Shown here: in pieces, positions 18,401 through 28,262 of the stretch
Layout of the letters: every line of letters starts with the position of its first letter
How positions within the stretch are numbered: position 1 is the stretch's first letter
Source of the DNA: an uncultured Pirellulaceae bacterium
GTDB lineage: Bacteria; Planctomycetota; Planctomycetia; Pirellulales; Pirellulaceae
Direction of reading: 5' to 3'
DNA: 61,100 nt
Assembly (NCBI GenBank): GCA_937944405.1
Contig: CALDYR010000044.1
Location: 1 to 61,100 of the forward strand
Translations under genes and position numbers: made by a program
The notes under the pieces: generated by a model
Seen by the model: only the letters and a program-made list of their open reading frames with translations
What the model was told of the DNA's origin: nothing
Databases searched by the model: none

Positions 18401-19653
18401 GCGTTGAGCGTTTTCATTGGCTCACGTCCAGCAAGGATCCAGCGAAACTGGTTGCCTATATGAATTCTGACGCTGCCAAACGCAGCGGCAACGTCTCAGA
18501 TCCAACTCCAAACAAATCCAGACGCTGGTTAGCGCGTCACCGAGAAGCTGATTTTCTGCGGTTGGTAGAGCGTTTCAATCAGATCGGTTTGAAAGAAACC
18601 GCACAATTAATGTTCGATTTAAATCGTCCCCATGCAGCCTTTCAGATGGCACAGTTTGCCGCCGATTTGCGGTCTCAAAATGAACTCAAAAGAGCTGGTG
18701 AATTTTTTGGACGTGCGATCAAATTGTATCCGTTTTGTGTTCCGGCTTTGGTTGGACGAGGCGAGATGCTGCGGAGCCAAGCCGGCGAATTACCCCAAGG
18801 CAAGATGGAAGAGAAACTGCTTGCCTTGAGAAACGCGGGAGATAGTTTTGCACTGGCGTCGAAGATAGATCCGCTCTGCACATCAGCGATTGTGGGCCGG
18901 ACTAATGTGATGATCGACCAGAACAATATCCAAGAAGCAATCGCCGAACTTCAGCGTTATCTGGCGATCGATCCGGGGCGCGCTGAAGTCCATGCCATCA
19001 TTGGCCGTTTGCATTTTGCGGCCCGAGACTTCCGCGCTGCAGCCAAACATCTTGTAGGGGCCTATGAACTACGCCCCAACCTGCCTTACGTCGCGGGGGA
19101 TTTGGGGTATCTCTACCTTGCCTCAGGGGAAGTAAAACTCGCGCGGAAATTTTTGCGGCTGGCGAATCGGCTTCAGCCCAGCGAACCGAATATCATCAAA
19201 CATTTAGCGGAAGCCGAATTCGCCAATGGAAACTTCTCCACCGCGGCCGACATGCTGGGGGTGAGTATTGAGCTGAATCCAACCAAACGGCGTCCTAAGG
19301 AATTGATGGCGTGGCTATTGGCGACAAGCCCCTTCGAAGAAACGCGCAACGGGCAGCAGGGGAAGAAGATGATGGAACCGTTGATGCTAATGTCAGGCGA
19401 TCGATCGGCGTCAACCTTAGAGATCTACGCGGCGTGTTTTGCCGAAAGTCGCGACTTCACGGCGGCCATAGAATATCAGGAGAAAGCGATCGAACTGGTG
19501 CGATCCAAGAAGACGATCGACAGCTATTCGCAGCAACAAAAACACGGCATGCTCGCACGCCTTGAGCTCTACCAACGCAAACGGCCTTATCGGATGGAAG
19601 ACCTTTCGGAGATTCCGATTAAAGTTGCGGCGACCAAGATTGCCAAAAAATAA
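15409..19653 (+). CDS. FG-GAP/UnbV (CRTAC1-like) and TPR lipoprotein
   Basis: This is a 1414-residue exported protein. The N-terminus has a hydrophobic signal ending in a lipobox-like STGC (Cys near residue 35), so a lipoprotein is likely. Residues ~300-730 hold at least seven FG-GAP/integrin-type repeats with calcium-binding signatures such as DVNQDGLDD, DVDNDGDQD, DYDQDGDLD, DFDLDGDQD and DWDDDGDVD. An ASPIC/UnbV domain follows (NHFVQFKLVG to DTRYTVTEGQ), then a thioredoxin-like middle region with no CxxC, and from about residue 1060 a row of TPR helices to the end. UnbV-type proteins are abundant in planctomycetes and are thought to bind extracellular ligands; the exact role is unknown. 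It is a single gene, convergent with the TPM-like gene. Confidence 0.88.
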   Translation: MVCYQRATTLLNRQNCFTISTVAIVAALLTGSTGCYPEAVVRHGHSNSDDRHYDSYEQIPPAPDLYSKVLDSLGQTQQRHQRLSQQFTKFAQLIQRHIRDRNNVRATADWISSSFSGQGVQWNELKPRFEDATTQISRWQAGQQTPQFDGENAFEGFVKGFFDQWAASKDFRIDIKPYSTHAVKDSGRDIIESKVVVEVFGNTADEKGLQATALWTTRWETQESDTTGDSDRLLLAGIKIKAVEQVTLIAPRGQLFQDCTESILSHTTLMKDQLVYGLDQWARKIPGLDIVGHQGISIGDVNQDGLDDLYVCQPHGLPNLLLIQNPDGTVEDMGQQSGVDILDESRAALMIDVDNDGDQDLVVTTDHSLVLMSNKGKGDFQLEHQLAIGHSGHSVSAADYDQDGDLDLFICKYNSVKNYRDLITIPDKFSNADSGGRNILLRNDEGWNFVDVTSQVGFGVDDNSRYSRSSVWIDFDLDGDQDLYVANEWSSDQLFENDRGWFSDVTESLNMLQPAQHRSVSTGEFNHDGRPDLFVATDAPLMAYQTLANNKPIKDLAKHKQAILGEDQIWFSRKQPDGEELIDGYQSFFLRAPIFSSGTAYSSVAADVNNDGLDDVIVTNGHLTRSASEDLGGILYAHMVDSPPSRSRKTSGGVVPHTELENDTLSLVRSGFSLFGNQRNRCYLSIGKLGFANFSSASGVDFLEDARAVAATDWDDDGDVDIVMTSRNGPRMRILLNQQQSGNHFVQFKLVGTSSNLDAIGSRIELFLEGKPAPVVKFVSAGSGHLGQSSKRLFFGLGQQSQIQKAVVTWPDGQQQTFNDVAVDTRYTVTEGQSQLAERNNERFKLDTTGSNLAGTLTLPNRDVATFSPFSYLPNLEFQNESRTFQAIAPLKESFTTAVFFGDDNHSRAILKELNVRSGDYQADNMDCVGIHVASNSKDQAARFQLAEKFFTKLNFDFRWGAATAATEQKLVHLNGQWFSQQQLPRLPFAVLLNDTGRVERFHWLTSSKDPAKLVAYMNSDAAKRSGNVSDPTPNKSRRWLARHREADFLRLVERFNQIGLKETAQLMFDLNRPHAAFQMAQFAADLRSQNELKRAGEFFGRAIKLYPFCVPALVGRGEMLRSQAGELPQGKMEEKLLALRNAGDSFALASKIDPLCTSAIVGRTNVMIDQNNIQEAIAELQRYLAIDPGRAEVHAIIGRLHFAARDFRAAAKHLVGAYELRPNLPYVAGDLGYLYLASGEVKLARKFLRLANRLQPSEPNIIKHLAEAEFANGNFSTAADMLGVSIELNPTKRRPKELMAWLLATSPFEETRNGQQGKKMMEPLMLMSGDRSASTLEIYAACFAESRDFTAAIEYQEKAIELVRSKKTIDSYSQQQKHGMLARLELYQRKRPYRMEDLSEIPIKVAATKIAKK

Positions 19654-19680
19654 GGTTCTTCTTGAATTTGAGAGTGAAAG

Positions 19681-19696
19681 CATTCGCCAGAATTCA
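19681..19696 (+). repeat. fragment of the dispersed repeat
   Basis: ATTCGCCAGAATTCA matches the core of copy B (34218-34250) over 15 bases, 30 bp behind the stop of the FG-GAP gene. This is too short to be sure it is the same family. Confidence 0.35.
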
Positions 19697-19781
19697 TGAC
19701 TGACACAAGCCAGGAAACTATTGATTCGATCGAACTCTGACCGTTGCGTAAACCGTGACCGTAACGGTTAACCGAAACGAA

Positions 19782-22700
19782 CTACCATCCTGATCGACTG
19801 AATCCACCGCGTCCTGACGAATCTGAACGGCGTGAAGACGACGATGACTGGCGGGGCCATGATCTTGAGGAACGCGCCTTGCCTCCAACAAGTATCGATC
19901 GATTGGTGGAAACACGTTGCCGATCTTCTCGGCGTCGTTGTTCCGCGGCTCGGCGTTGGGCTGCCTGATGCCGCATGACCTCTGTTTGGGCTGCTGCGAT
20001 TGAGTTGAGAATATGCCGTTTCGCTTGCCGGGCATGCTCTACCGCTGACTGGTAGTCGCCGCGGCTAAGTAGAGAACGGGCTTGGTCCAACATGGCTCGA
20101 GCGATTCCAGGGTTTGCGCGGACGCCGAAACCTCCGGACCAATGAAGCGCCTGATGATACTCAGACGATGCCAACTGAATTGCGTGCGCCGCTTTTTTCG
20201 CGGTATCAAGTTCCGATTGCAGTTCTGCAACGGAAGTAGTAACCGCAGAAAGCAACTGATCGGCTTTTTCATCGATGTCACGCCAGTCTTGGTGGGGCGT
20301 TTTCAGCCGGGTCCGTAAATCGGCTGCCGAATTAGCGGATTGTTTCAACGATTGAATGGATTGCTGAACATTTCGACTATCTGGAATCTGATCATGTCGA
20401 GCCCTCACAATTGTTGACTCGGATTGCTCAATTGCTTGTTCCAGCGACCTCAACGAATCCCGCGCCGCTTCGAAAATCGATTTGTCAACGTTGATCTGTT
20501 GTATCAGTTTTTCGAACCCCTCTCCCACCGAATCGATCGCGGATGCTTCATTGAAGGGATCACGACGCACCGATTCGGATTCGATCGCCAGTTGCAGGTC
20601 CGATAAATTTTCGACTTCAGCACGATGTAGCGCATGGGTCTGGGACGTGACGTGGTGCTGTTCGATCTGTTGTTTCACGCCGGTGAACCGTTGACACAGC
20701 AATTCCAGTTTCCCAACATTGTCTTTGACCATTTGCTCTAACATGACGGCGCAGTCTTCGATCAGTTTCTGGTTGTATTCACAACAGGCAATTTGGCGTT
20801 GGCCGAGCCTAAAACTTTCTTCGGCGGCGAGCAATTGTCCTTCGTGGTATTGTTTCGCTGAATTGATCGCAGCATCGCGCGACTCCTGCGATTGACGTTT
20901 CGCCAGTAAAAACAAATCGGAAGCCGACATCATCGGCCGCATAGCATCCGTTGGCGTGTCGATCGATTCGGACATTTCCACCTCCCACTTGGCACCTTCG
21001 ACGGTCAGTGAAGATTTGGCAAATCTGTCTTGAAGGTTTTTCAGCACCACGACAGTGTCATTGATTCGTTGATCCGCTAAAGCGATGCGATTTTCCAAAG
21101 ATTCAACCGCCATCAGCAGTGAATCGAGCACTTCTAATGATTGCGTTTTGACTGATTTGGCTTCGGCAATCCAATGGTCGGCCTCTGCCAGTGCCAACGC
21201 CGCGGCAGGCGGGTCTCCACGGTCCAGAGACGCCAACGCTGCCGCATTGTGCTGTTGCGCGGTCTGCAATTGTTTAAACGCGTCCCGATTAAGTTCCGCC
21301 AAGGCGCTCTCAGGCGGTAATCCGATTCGATCCGCGATCATGTTTTTTGCTGCGTTGACTTCGGACCGCACGGAGCCAATCTGCGGTTGGATTTCATCGA
21401 CCGATCGGTCGTGGAGGCGAACCGCAGCACTCACCGCCGAATCGAATTCTTCAAAAGAATGACGCCACTGGTCGATGGCGTTACTCACGTCCGTGAGCAG
21501 CGCCTCGGTTGCAACGCGCTGAGCCCGATCGGTAATGTCATTCAATGCGGCATCCACCCATTCAACGTCGCGATCCCGCTGGACCAGCAGTTCCGCATGA
21601 GAGCGAATCGATGGGATTAAGTTCTCTCGAACGGTGATCAATTGGCGGGCCAGTTGGTCTGCATTGGCAGCTTTTCGGAGCCCTCTTGTGGCCGGCCCTT
21701 CAATTGCGGAAATCGGATCGTGTTTGCCGATAATTTCAGCTTGGTCCTGATCTTCTTGGGCCGATTTGAGCAGATCGTCGAACAACTGGGGGACGTACAG
21801 CAGGCCGTCGGTTTCGCTGGCATCGCGCGATGTTTGTTCGTGTGCCGAAGCCGAGTCGATAGCACTTTGGAGTTCTTGATTGGTGGAAACGATCTTCGTC
21901 CACCCCTGTTCGACTTGCTCAATCGTGTCGTTGGCCGAAACGGAGCGCTGACGGAAAATCTCAAACAGTTCGGTGAAGCTGAGCGACATTTTGCGAGGCA
22001 CGCTGCGGTTGGCGATGTTAAAATCGCCTTTAGAGTCGACGTTGGAGTCGCTACTAAATTCGTCGCCGGCGTCATGTTCGTGAACCAAGCTCACCCCTTC
22101 ATTTTCATCGAATTCGATAGGCTTGTTTTCTAACAATTCGAACCCCTCGTTGAAGTTGTCAGCGCTCCACCAGTTATTGATCTTGGCCCAGAAAGAAGTG
22201 GGGGTGATTTTCTGTTTTGCTTGATCGATGACTTTGTCGACGCTGCTGCTCATGATTAAAATTTGGTCGATGTCATCAAGAGCTTTGTTGGCTAGATCCT
22301 TCGTTTTACCTTGATAGCCTTTGCGTGTAATGGCGGCCCGATCGCCGATCACGACATCAGCGCGTTTGAGCAAATCTTCTATACCGTAAAGCTCTTGCCG
22401 TACCTCTTTTTCACGTTGCAGCAATTTTTCGTTTGCGCGAATTTTCGCTGGCGAGCGTTTACGATTGAGCCATAAAAACAGACCGGCAAAAATAGCGGTG
22501 AAGACTGACCCAATGCCCGCGCACACCCGCTGGATAAGCGTTTTCCGCGCTTCCTTTTGAGCCCGTTTTATGCGTAAGGATTGCAGTTGATTTGTGGTGG
22601 CTTGAAGCGCGCCGGCGGCGGAGTTTAAATGAATTTGGAACTCACTATCAGCAGCCTTATAGCCGCTACTGGCATCGGAAAGCATCTGCTCTATCTCCAA

Positions 22701-23771
22701 GAACGATGATTCCAATTCCGGTTTGAAATCCTGAGAATCTTTTTCCAACTGCTGTTTCTGTTCCCGTAATTGTTTCTCCGATGTGGCAAACCTTTCGTAC
22801 TCGCGGTAAAGGTTGATCCAATCATCCGATTGGTTGTCGACAGAATTGGTTGATTCTTTGACGGTGCTCAGTTTTACGTCTGCTTGGGTAAGACGGTTTC
22901 TGATTTTTGCGATCTGGCCGCGGATGTCAGCGACTTCAGGATTGGCTAAATCAGCTAATGAATTTGGGTGGTCCTGCGTGATTATCGATGCCGAGGTTTC
23001 GATTTGCGAAAGCTTATTTTCGACTTCGTTCAATCGCGAGAGTATTTCGTCGATGTCGTGTTGACGTTGTATGCGTTTCTGCTGCTGTACCTTCTGTTCT
23101 TGGAGGATCGTGCGGGCAAGCGATTGATTGATCGACGTGACCGTGTCGCGCACGGCGTCCAACACCCGCCCACCTCCGCGCATCGCCCGGTAGGCAGGAC
23201 GGTCTAATTTGCCGATCCAGCGATTTTGCCCAAGGGCGCGGCGATTTTGGGCTTCCGATGCGCGATACGAGAACTTACGTTGCTTTAAAAACAGAATAAA
23301 CACGGCAGCGTCTCGTTCGCCAGTGGCCAAGTTAGTCTGAGATTTAAAGGAACCGACTTCCATTAGAGCGCTGATCGAAAGTTCGACCGCGTCCATACCT
23401 ATTTCGATTCGTCCTTCGCGATTGGTGTAACGTTGATTAGAGGCATCTTCCATCAAAATCACGGTCCAATGAGGGCCTGATTGATGTAGCCATGATGCCA
23501 ATCCCATTAGTTGCGATTGAGAAAGCCCTAGGTTGCCCTGCACATAGAGGTGTTGGTTGGCGCTCCATTTCTGAATCACCGTTTCAATATCATTGAAAGG
23601 AAAATAGTTTGTGCTGCCGGGGAAGGGATTGCGTCGAGCGTTATGCGCGGCAGTCCCTGCAATCGACTGCGCCGTGGCAACCGAACAGCACAGTGCAACG
23701 ACAGAAGAACACACCAACAACCCCAAAGCGACGTGCTGAGGGCGGTTTCTGAAACAGGCAAACAAGGTCAT
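19782..23771 (-). CDS. TPM-like membrane protein with long coiled coil
   Basis: This is a 1329-residue exported protein. A signal peptide (residues ~15-35, ending VATAQ) is followed by an N-terminal domain (about 50-200) that resembles TPM (YgcG-type) domains: LYVQGNLGLSQSQ, WTVILMEDASNQRYTN, AAVFILFL. A short coiled coil follows, then one membrane segment near 415-435 (GIGSVFTAIFAGLFLWLNRK). The remaining ~900 residues are almost all helical, Gln/Glu/Ala-rich coiled coil. The protein ends in a Ser/Arg/Gly tail (SSGRGGFSRSGW), which recalls the Gly/Ser-rich Trp-terminated tails of TPM proteins. TPM domains sit outside the membrane and the coil probably inside. Function is unknown; a scaffold in the envelope is an inference. 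It stands alone. Confidence 0.75.
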   Translation of the reverse strand: MTLFACFRNRPQHVALGLLVCSSVVALCCSVATAQSIAGTAAHNARRNPFPGSTNYFPFNDIETVIQKWSANQHLYVQGNLGLSQSQLMGLASWLHQSGPHWTVILMEDASNQRYTNREGRIEIGMDAVELSISALMEVGSFKSQTNLATGERDAAVFILFLKQRKFSYRASEAQNRRALGQNRWIGKLDRPAYRAMRGGGRVLDAVRDTVTSINQSLARTILQEQKVQQQKRIQRQHDIDEILSRLNEVENKLSQIETSASIITQDHPNSLADLANPEVADIRGQIAKIRNRLTQADVKLSTVKESTNSVDNQSDDWINLYREYERFATSEKQLREQKQQLEKDSQDFKPELESSFLEIEQMLSDASSGYKAADSEFQIHLNSAAGALQATTNQLQSLRIKRAQKEARKTLIQRVCAGIGSVFTAIFAGLFLWLNRKRSPAKIRANEKLLQREKEVRQELYGIEDLLKRADVVIGDRAAITRKGYQGKTKDLANKALDDIDQILIMSSSVDKVIDQAKQKITPTSFWAKINNWWSADNFNEGFELLENKPIEFDENEGVSLVHEHDAGDEFSSDSNVDSKGDFNIANRSVPRKMSLSFTELFEIFRQRSVSANDTIEQVEQGWTKIVSTNQELQSAIDSASAHEQTSRDASETDGLLYVPQLFDDLLKSAQEDQDQAEIIGKHDPISAIEGPATRGLRKAANADQLARQLITVRENLIPSIRSHAELLVQRDRDVEWVDAALNDITDRAQRVATEALLTDVSNAIDQWRHSFEEFDSAVSAAVRLHDRSVDEIQPQIGSVRSEVNAAKNMIADRIGLPPESALAELNRDAFKQLQTAQQHNAAALASLDRGDPPAAALALAEADHWIAEAKSVKTQSLEVLDSLLMAVESLENRIALADQRINDTVVVLKNLQDRFAKSSLTVEGAKWEVEMSESIDTPTDAMRPMMSASDLFLLAKRQSQESRDAAINSAKQYHEGQLLAAEESFRLGQRQIACCEYNQKLIEDCAVMLEQMVKDNVGKLELLCQRFTGVKQQIEQHHVTSQTHALHRAEVENLSDLQLAIESESVRRDPFNEASAIDSVGEGFEKLIQQINVDKSIFEAARDSLRSLEQAIEQSESTIVRARHDQIPDSRNVQQSIQSLKQSANSAADLRTRLKTPHQDWRDIDEKADQLLSAVTTSVAELQSELDTAKKAAHAIQLASSEYHQALHWSGGFGVRANPGIARAMLDQARSLLSRGDYQSAVEHARQAKRHILNSIAAAQTEVMRHQAAQRRAAEQRRREDRQRVSTNRSILVGGKARSSRSWPRQSSSSSRRSDSSGRGGFSRSGW

Positions 23772-23989
23772 ACTAGGTCTTATCGAAAACGTGGGGCGCT
23801 GATGGGGAGTGATGTCGGTCGAATAATTTTACCGCGCCTTGTTTGCGCGCGGTATGAATGAAATGGATCCACAGGCCGCAATTTTAGATACCCTGAGACG
23901 GTTGTTACTGCCTTTTTATTTGCCTTTCGGGCAAGTGTTCTGGCGAAGGAAGATCCAAGTGGACATTAGGTGAAACGAGCGCCACAATT

Positions 23990-24997
23990 ATGAGCATTGA
24001 TATAGAAAGTCGAATTTGCCGCGCCACCGGTGCACAGCGCTGTGAACTGGGCGCAGTCATTGAGCAACTTTGGAGCGGATACGGCGTCATCCAAAAGGCG
24101 ACCTTGTACGCAGAAAATGTCACACCTGTGGTGGTGAAACATATCGATTTAAGCCAACCCCACGCAAATAGGCACCAATGGCAGGGCCCTGTTTCTCATC
24201 AACGCAAAATAAAATCTTATACCGTCGAAGTAGAGTTCTATCGAAGTTTTAGCCACCGATGCGGGCCGGAGGCAAGAGTGCCGTCGGTGCTGGGGGCGTC
24301 CCCTTTGGAGAAAGGGGAGGGCTGGGTTATTGTGCTTGAGGATTTAGACGCCGCCGGATTCGGCGGCAGAAGAAGTAAAGTCAAGACGAATGATATCCGG
24401 TATTGTTTGCAGTGGCTGGCGAATTTTCATGCCACCTTCCTGCATGATTCGGCGATCGGCCTGTGGGAGGTGGGTACGTATTGGCATCTGGCGACGCGCC
24501 CCGACGAACTCAACGCCATGACCGACGATCGACTCCGACGATCGGCCAAAGCCATCGATGAGCAGTTACAGGGCTGCAGTTTTCAAACCTTGGTTCACGG
24601 CGATGCGAAGTTGGCAAATTTCTGTTTTTCGAATCATCCACAATCGAGCGACCTGTCTTCAGAGCCAAAGGTTGCTGCGGTTGATTTTCAATATGTTGGA
24701 CGGGGCTGTGGCATGAAGGACGTCGTGTACTTTTTAACCAGTTGTCTCAACGATGAACAATGTGAACAACAACACCAAGCGTTGCTTGATTGCTACTTTC
24801 AGTATTTTCAGGTCGCCGCTGCCAACAGGATTGGGATTGAGCCGTTAAAGGAATTGGAGGAACAATGGCGTTCGATGTTTGCGATCGCTTGGGCTGATTT
24901 CAATCGTTTCCTCAACGGATGGTCTCCAGGCCATTGGAAACTTACACCGTTTTCTCAGCGCCTAACATCGGAAGCGCTGAAGCGGTTAGAAGTTTAA
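23990..24997 (+). CDS. aminoglycoside-phosphotransferase-fold kinase (EcKL/choline kinase-like)
   Basis: This is a 335-residue small-molecule kinase of the APH/choline kinase superfamily, closest in look to the ecdysteroid-kinase-like group. The catalytic loop is LVHGDAKLANF (near residues 200-210) and the metal-binding Asp lies in AAVDFQYVGRG. An upstream Lys in PVVVKHIDL fits the ATP-binding lysine, and WVIVLEDLDAAGF matches the hinge. The C-terminal helices are present, so the protein is complete. The phosphorylated substrate cannot be deduced; in bacteria related proteins are usually unassigned. It starts at ATG, divergent from the TPM-like gene, and is followed 32 bp later by the DUF2293 gene on the same strand. 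Confidence 0.82.
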   Translation: MSIDIESRICRATGAQRCELGAVIEQLWSGYGVIQKATLYAENVTPVVVKHIDLSQPHANRHQWQGPVSHQRKIKSYTVEVEFYRSFSHRCGPEARVPSVLGASPLEKGEGWVIVLEDLDAAGFGGRRSKVKTNDIRYCLQWLANFHATFLHDSAIGLWEVGTYWHLATRPDELNAMTDDRLRRSAKAIDEQLQGCSFQTLVHGDAKLANFCFSNHPQSSDLSSEPKVAAVDFQYVGRGCGMKDVVYFLTSCLNDEQCEQQHQALLDCYFQYFQVAAANRIGIEPLKELEEQWRSMFAIAWADFNRFLNGWSPGHWKLTPFSQRLTSEALKRLEV

Positions 24998-25029
24998 AGA
25001 ACCGTAATCATCGAACCGTAGCCAATCCT

Positions 25030-25779
25030 ATGCCGAATCAGACGCGCGTCGTAAAACCCGGCCCTGACGACCGGACCGTGCTCACAGACACGGGGGAAAC
25101 TCTTTGCGTGCCATCGTCGTGGGCGCTGTTGAAACCCGGTGACGCAGGAGTCACGCGACGCGTGAAAGCTGCAGGGCCAAGTTGGACGGTGAAAGCAAAA
25201 CGCGGTCGGCGAGTGATTTCATTAGGGGTGTGGGCCGATGCAAAAACGATCCAAGATGTATCTGCTGCGTTCGCTGAAGAACGATCGACTGACGCTTACC
25301 TCAAAAAACAACGGTCCGCCAAAGCACGTCGAGACAAAACGCAGTCGGCTTACGTGGAAGAATTCGAAACCTCGGTGTTTGAGTTTTTGAATTTTGATTC
25401 CCGTTACCAATCTCTGGCAAAAGAAATTGCCGCCGCGGTTGCCCAGCACGCGACGCCGGTAGGAAGCGGCACCGTCGCACGGACCAAAAGGATACCCGTT
25501 CAACAACGCGCCGAAGCAGCCGTGATCGCTTGGCTAAGGCATCAGACGACCGCCTACGATGACATGGTAATCCCGAGAGTCAAAGGAAAACGCCGGGCCG
25601 TTCGGAGAATGTTGGCGGAGAAATCACGCCTGTTGCTGGGGGTCTACCGTGCGGGCAAAACCATCGCCCCACAGCGCTGTTTGCTGCGGCGCGCTTTGGC
25701 AAAACGCGAATCACCACAAAGCGTAACCGCGAAAGAATCCGGCAAATCTTCGTCGTCCAATTCGCCCGATTCCCTTTAG
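25030..25779 (+). CDS. DUF2293 domain-containing protein
   Basis: This is a 249-residue basic, soluble protein. The C-terminal half carries the DUF2293 signature (GSGTVARTKRIPVQQRAE, then AVIAWLRHQTTAYD and IPRVKGKRRAVRRMLA, about residues 150-215). The N-terminal part (PNQTRVVKPGPDDRTVLT, LCVPSSWALLKPGDAG) is also typical of these proteins. The fold and function are not known to me; the Lys/Arg-rich character suggests nucleic-acid contact, which is inference. The frame is open upstream to 24919, overlapping the kinase gene, but the ATG at 25030 gives the family's usual N-terminus and leaves a 32-bp gap, so the pair is probably cotranscribed. Confidence 0.85.
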   Translation: MPNQTRVVKPGPDDRTVLTDTGETLCVPSSWALLKPGDAGVTRRVKAAGPSWTVKAKRGRRVISLGVWADAKTIQDVSAAFAEERSTDAYLKKQRSAKARRDKTQSAYVEEFETSVFEFLNFDSRYQSLAKEIAAAVAQHATPVGSGTVARTKRIPVQQRAEAAVIAWLRHQTTAYDDMVIPRVKGKRRAVRRMLAEKSRLLLGVYRAGKTIAPQRCLLRRALAKRESPQSVTAKESGKSSSSNSPDSL

Positions 25780-25943
25780 GCTTAATATCAGTTCTCACCG
25801 GAATCATCGTGCAGGGATCGCGATTGGCTTGGGGTAGCTCGAACAAAGCTAACGCGCGGGCCAGTTCGTCCCAAAGTTTTTGCAACTATCGATTAGGACC
25901 GGTTGGGCATGAAAGGTCAACGTTTTGAAATTTGCGAAGAAAA

Positions 25944-25973
25944 CGAGATGCGGTAACAGATCACCGCATCTCG
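25944..25973 (-). terminator. intrinsic terminator of eno
   Basis: This is a perfect 11-bp stem (CGAGATGCGGT / ACCGCATCTCG) with an 8-base loop. Read on the minus strand it is followed by TTTTCTTC, so it fits a rho-independent terminator about 115-145 bp behind the enolase stop. Confidence 0.75.
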
Positions 25974-25999
25974 ATGCTGAATCCAGCTCTACCCAGATT

Positions 26000-26049
26000 G
26001 TCAGATTCCCAATGTGGCCCGCTAAATCAGCGGGCAGTTAAAATCTGAC
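26000..26049. other. nested inverted repeat in the eno 3' region
   Basis: The outer arms GTCAGATT / AATCTGAC (8 bp, perfect) enclose inner arms GCCCGCT / AGCGGGC (7 bp, perfect) with a 5-base loop. It lies between the eno stop and the terminator. It could be a 3' stability element or a plus-strand terminator, as T-rich DNA follows at 26051-26060. Confidence 0.6.
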
Positions 26050-26086
26050 GTGTTTGTTTTAATTAAAATCGTGTGGCTGCAGACAA

Positions 26087-27436
<1,350 letters not shown>

Positions 27437-27587
27437 CTAGTTTGCATGGCATTGTTATTCAATGCGGCCCACTGGGGAAGGGGGAGCCGAAAACGGTTCC
27501 TCTATTTTGCAGCTAACAGAATTGGTGTTTTCCGCCTACAATCACAGACTTGAAACCGTTCGATTTCCCTTTTGTGAGACGCTTGAA

Positions 27588-28175
27588 TTGTTTACCGGAT
27601 TAGTCGAAGAAAAAGGTGTCGTTAGGCAACTTAAACAGGCCGGCAATGCCTGTGATATTACCATTGAATGCCCACTGGTCAGCTTCGACGTGGCCAAAGG
27701 TGACAGTATCGCGATCAACGGATGTTGCCTGACGGTCGTGAAAGTCGACCAAAACGAACTCACGTTTCAAGCCGGCAGCGAAACGCTGGGCCGAACAAAT
27801 CTTGGTTCGCTTCAATCCGGCAGCCCGGTGAACCTTGAACGATCGTTAATGGTCGGTCAGAGAATGGGTGGGCATTACGTTTCTGGGCACATCGATGCGG
27901 TCGCGACTGTCGACCAACGAAATGACGATGGGCCGTGGTCCAAGTTTTGGTTCAAAGTTCCCCCTGCATTAACTTCACAGATGGCCTCCAAAGGATCCAT
28001 CACGGTCGACGGCATCAGTTTGACATTGGTAGATGTTGAAGCCGATCGATTCAGCGTCGAATTGATCCCGCATACTCTCGACGCCACGACACTCGGTGGA
28101 CGACAGGTTAGCGATCAAGTTAACATCGAAACCGATTTGCTCGCCAAATACGTCCAACAGCAACTCAAAACGTAA
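27588..28175 (+). CDS. ribE: riboflavin synthase, alpha subunit
   Basis: This enzyme dismutates two molecules of 6,7-dimethyl-8-ribityllumazine to riboflavin. Two homologous lumazine-binding beta-barrel repeats are visible: FTGLVEEKGVV with NGCCLTV in the first (residues 1-97) and MGGHYVSGHID with DGISLTLV in the second. The frame is open from an ATG at 27462, but riboflavin synthases begin right at MFTGLVEE, so the TTG at 27588 directly before FTGLVEEKG is the likely start, giving 195 residues. The upstream 42 codons have no similarity to the family. rsmA follows 87 bp later on the same strand. Confidence 0.93.
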   Translation: MFTGLVEEKGVVRQLKQAGNACDITIECPLVSFDVAKGDSIAINGCCLTVVKVDQNELTFQAGSETLGRTNLGSLQSGSPVNLERSLMVGQRMGGHYVSGHIDAVATVDQRNDDGPWSKFWFKVPPALTSQMASKGSITVDGISLTLVDVEADRFSVELIPHTLDATTLGGRQVSDQVNIETDLLAKYVQQQLKT

Positions 28176-28262
28176 CGTAATTTGGAGACGGCCGCCCGCA
28201 TTTTAAATTGATTTGTTCACAGCGCGGCGAAACGTTCGACATACGCTCCTCGGAATCAAAAA

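Noticed and set aside
21642..22133. 163-codon plus-strand frame opposite the TPM-like gene
   Set aside because: It is an antisense shadow of a long coding sequence; no signal or domain.
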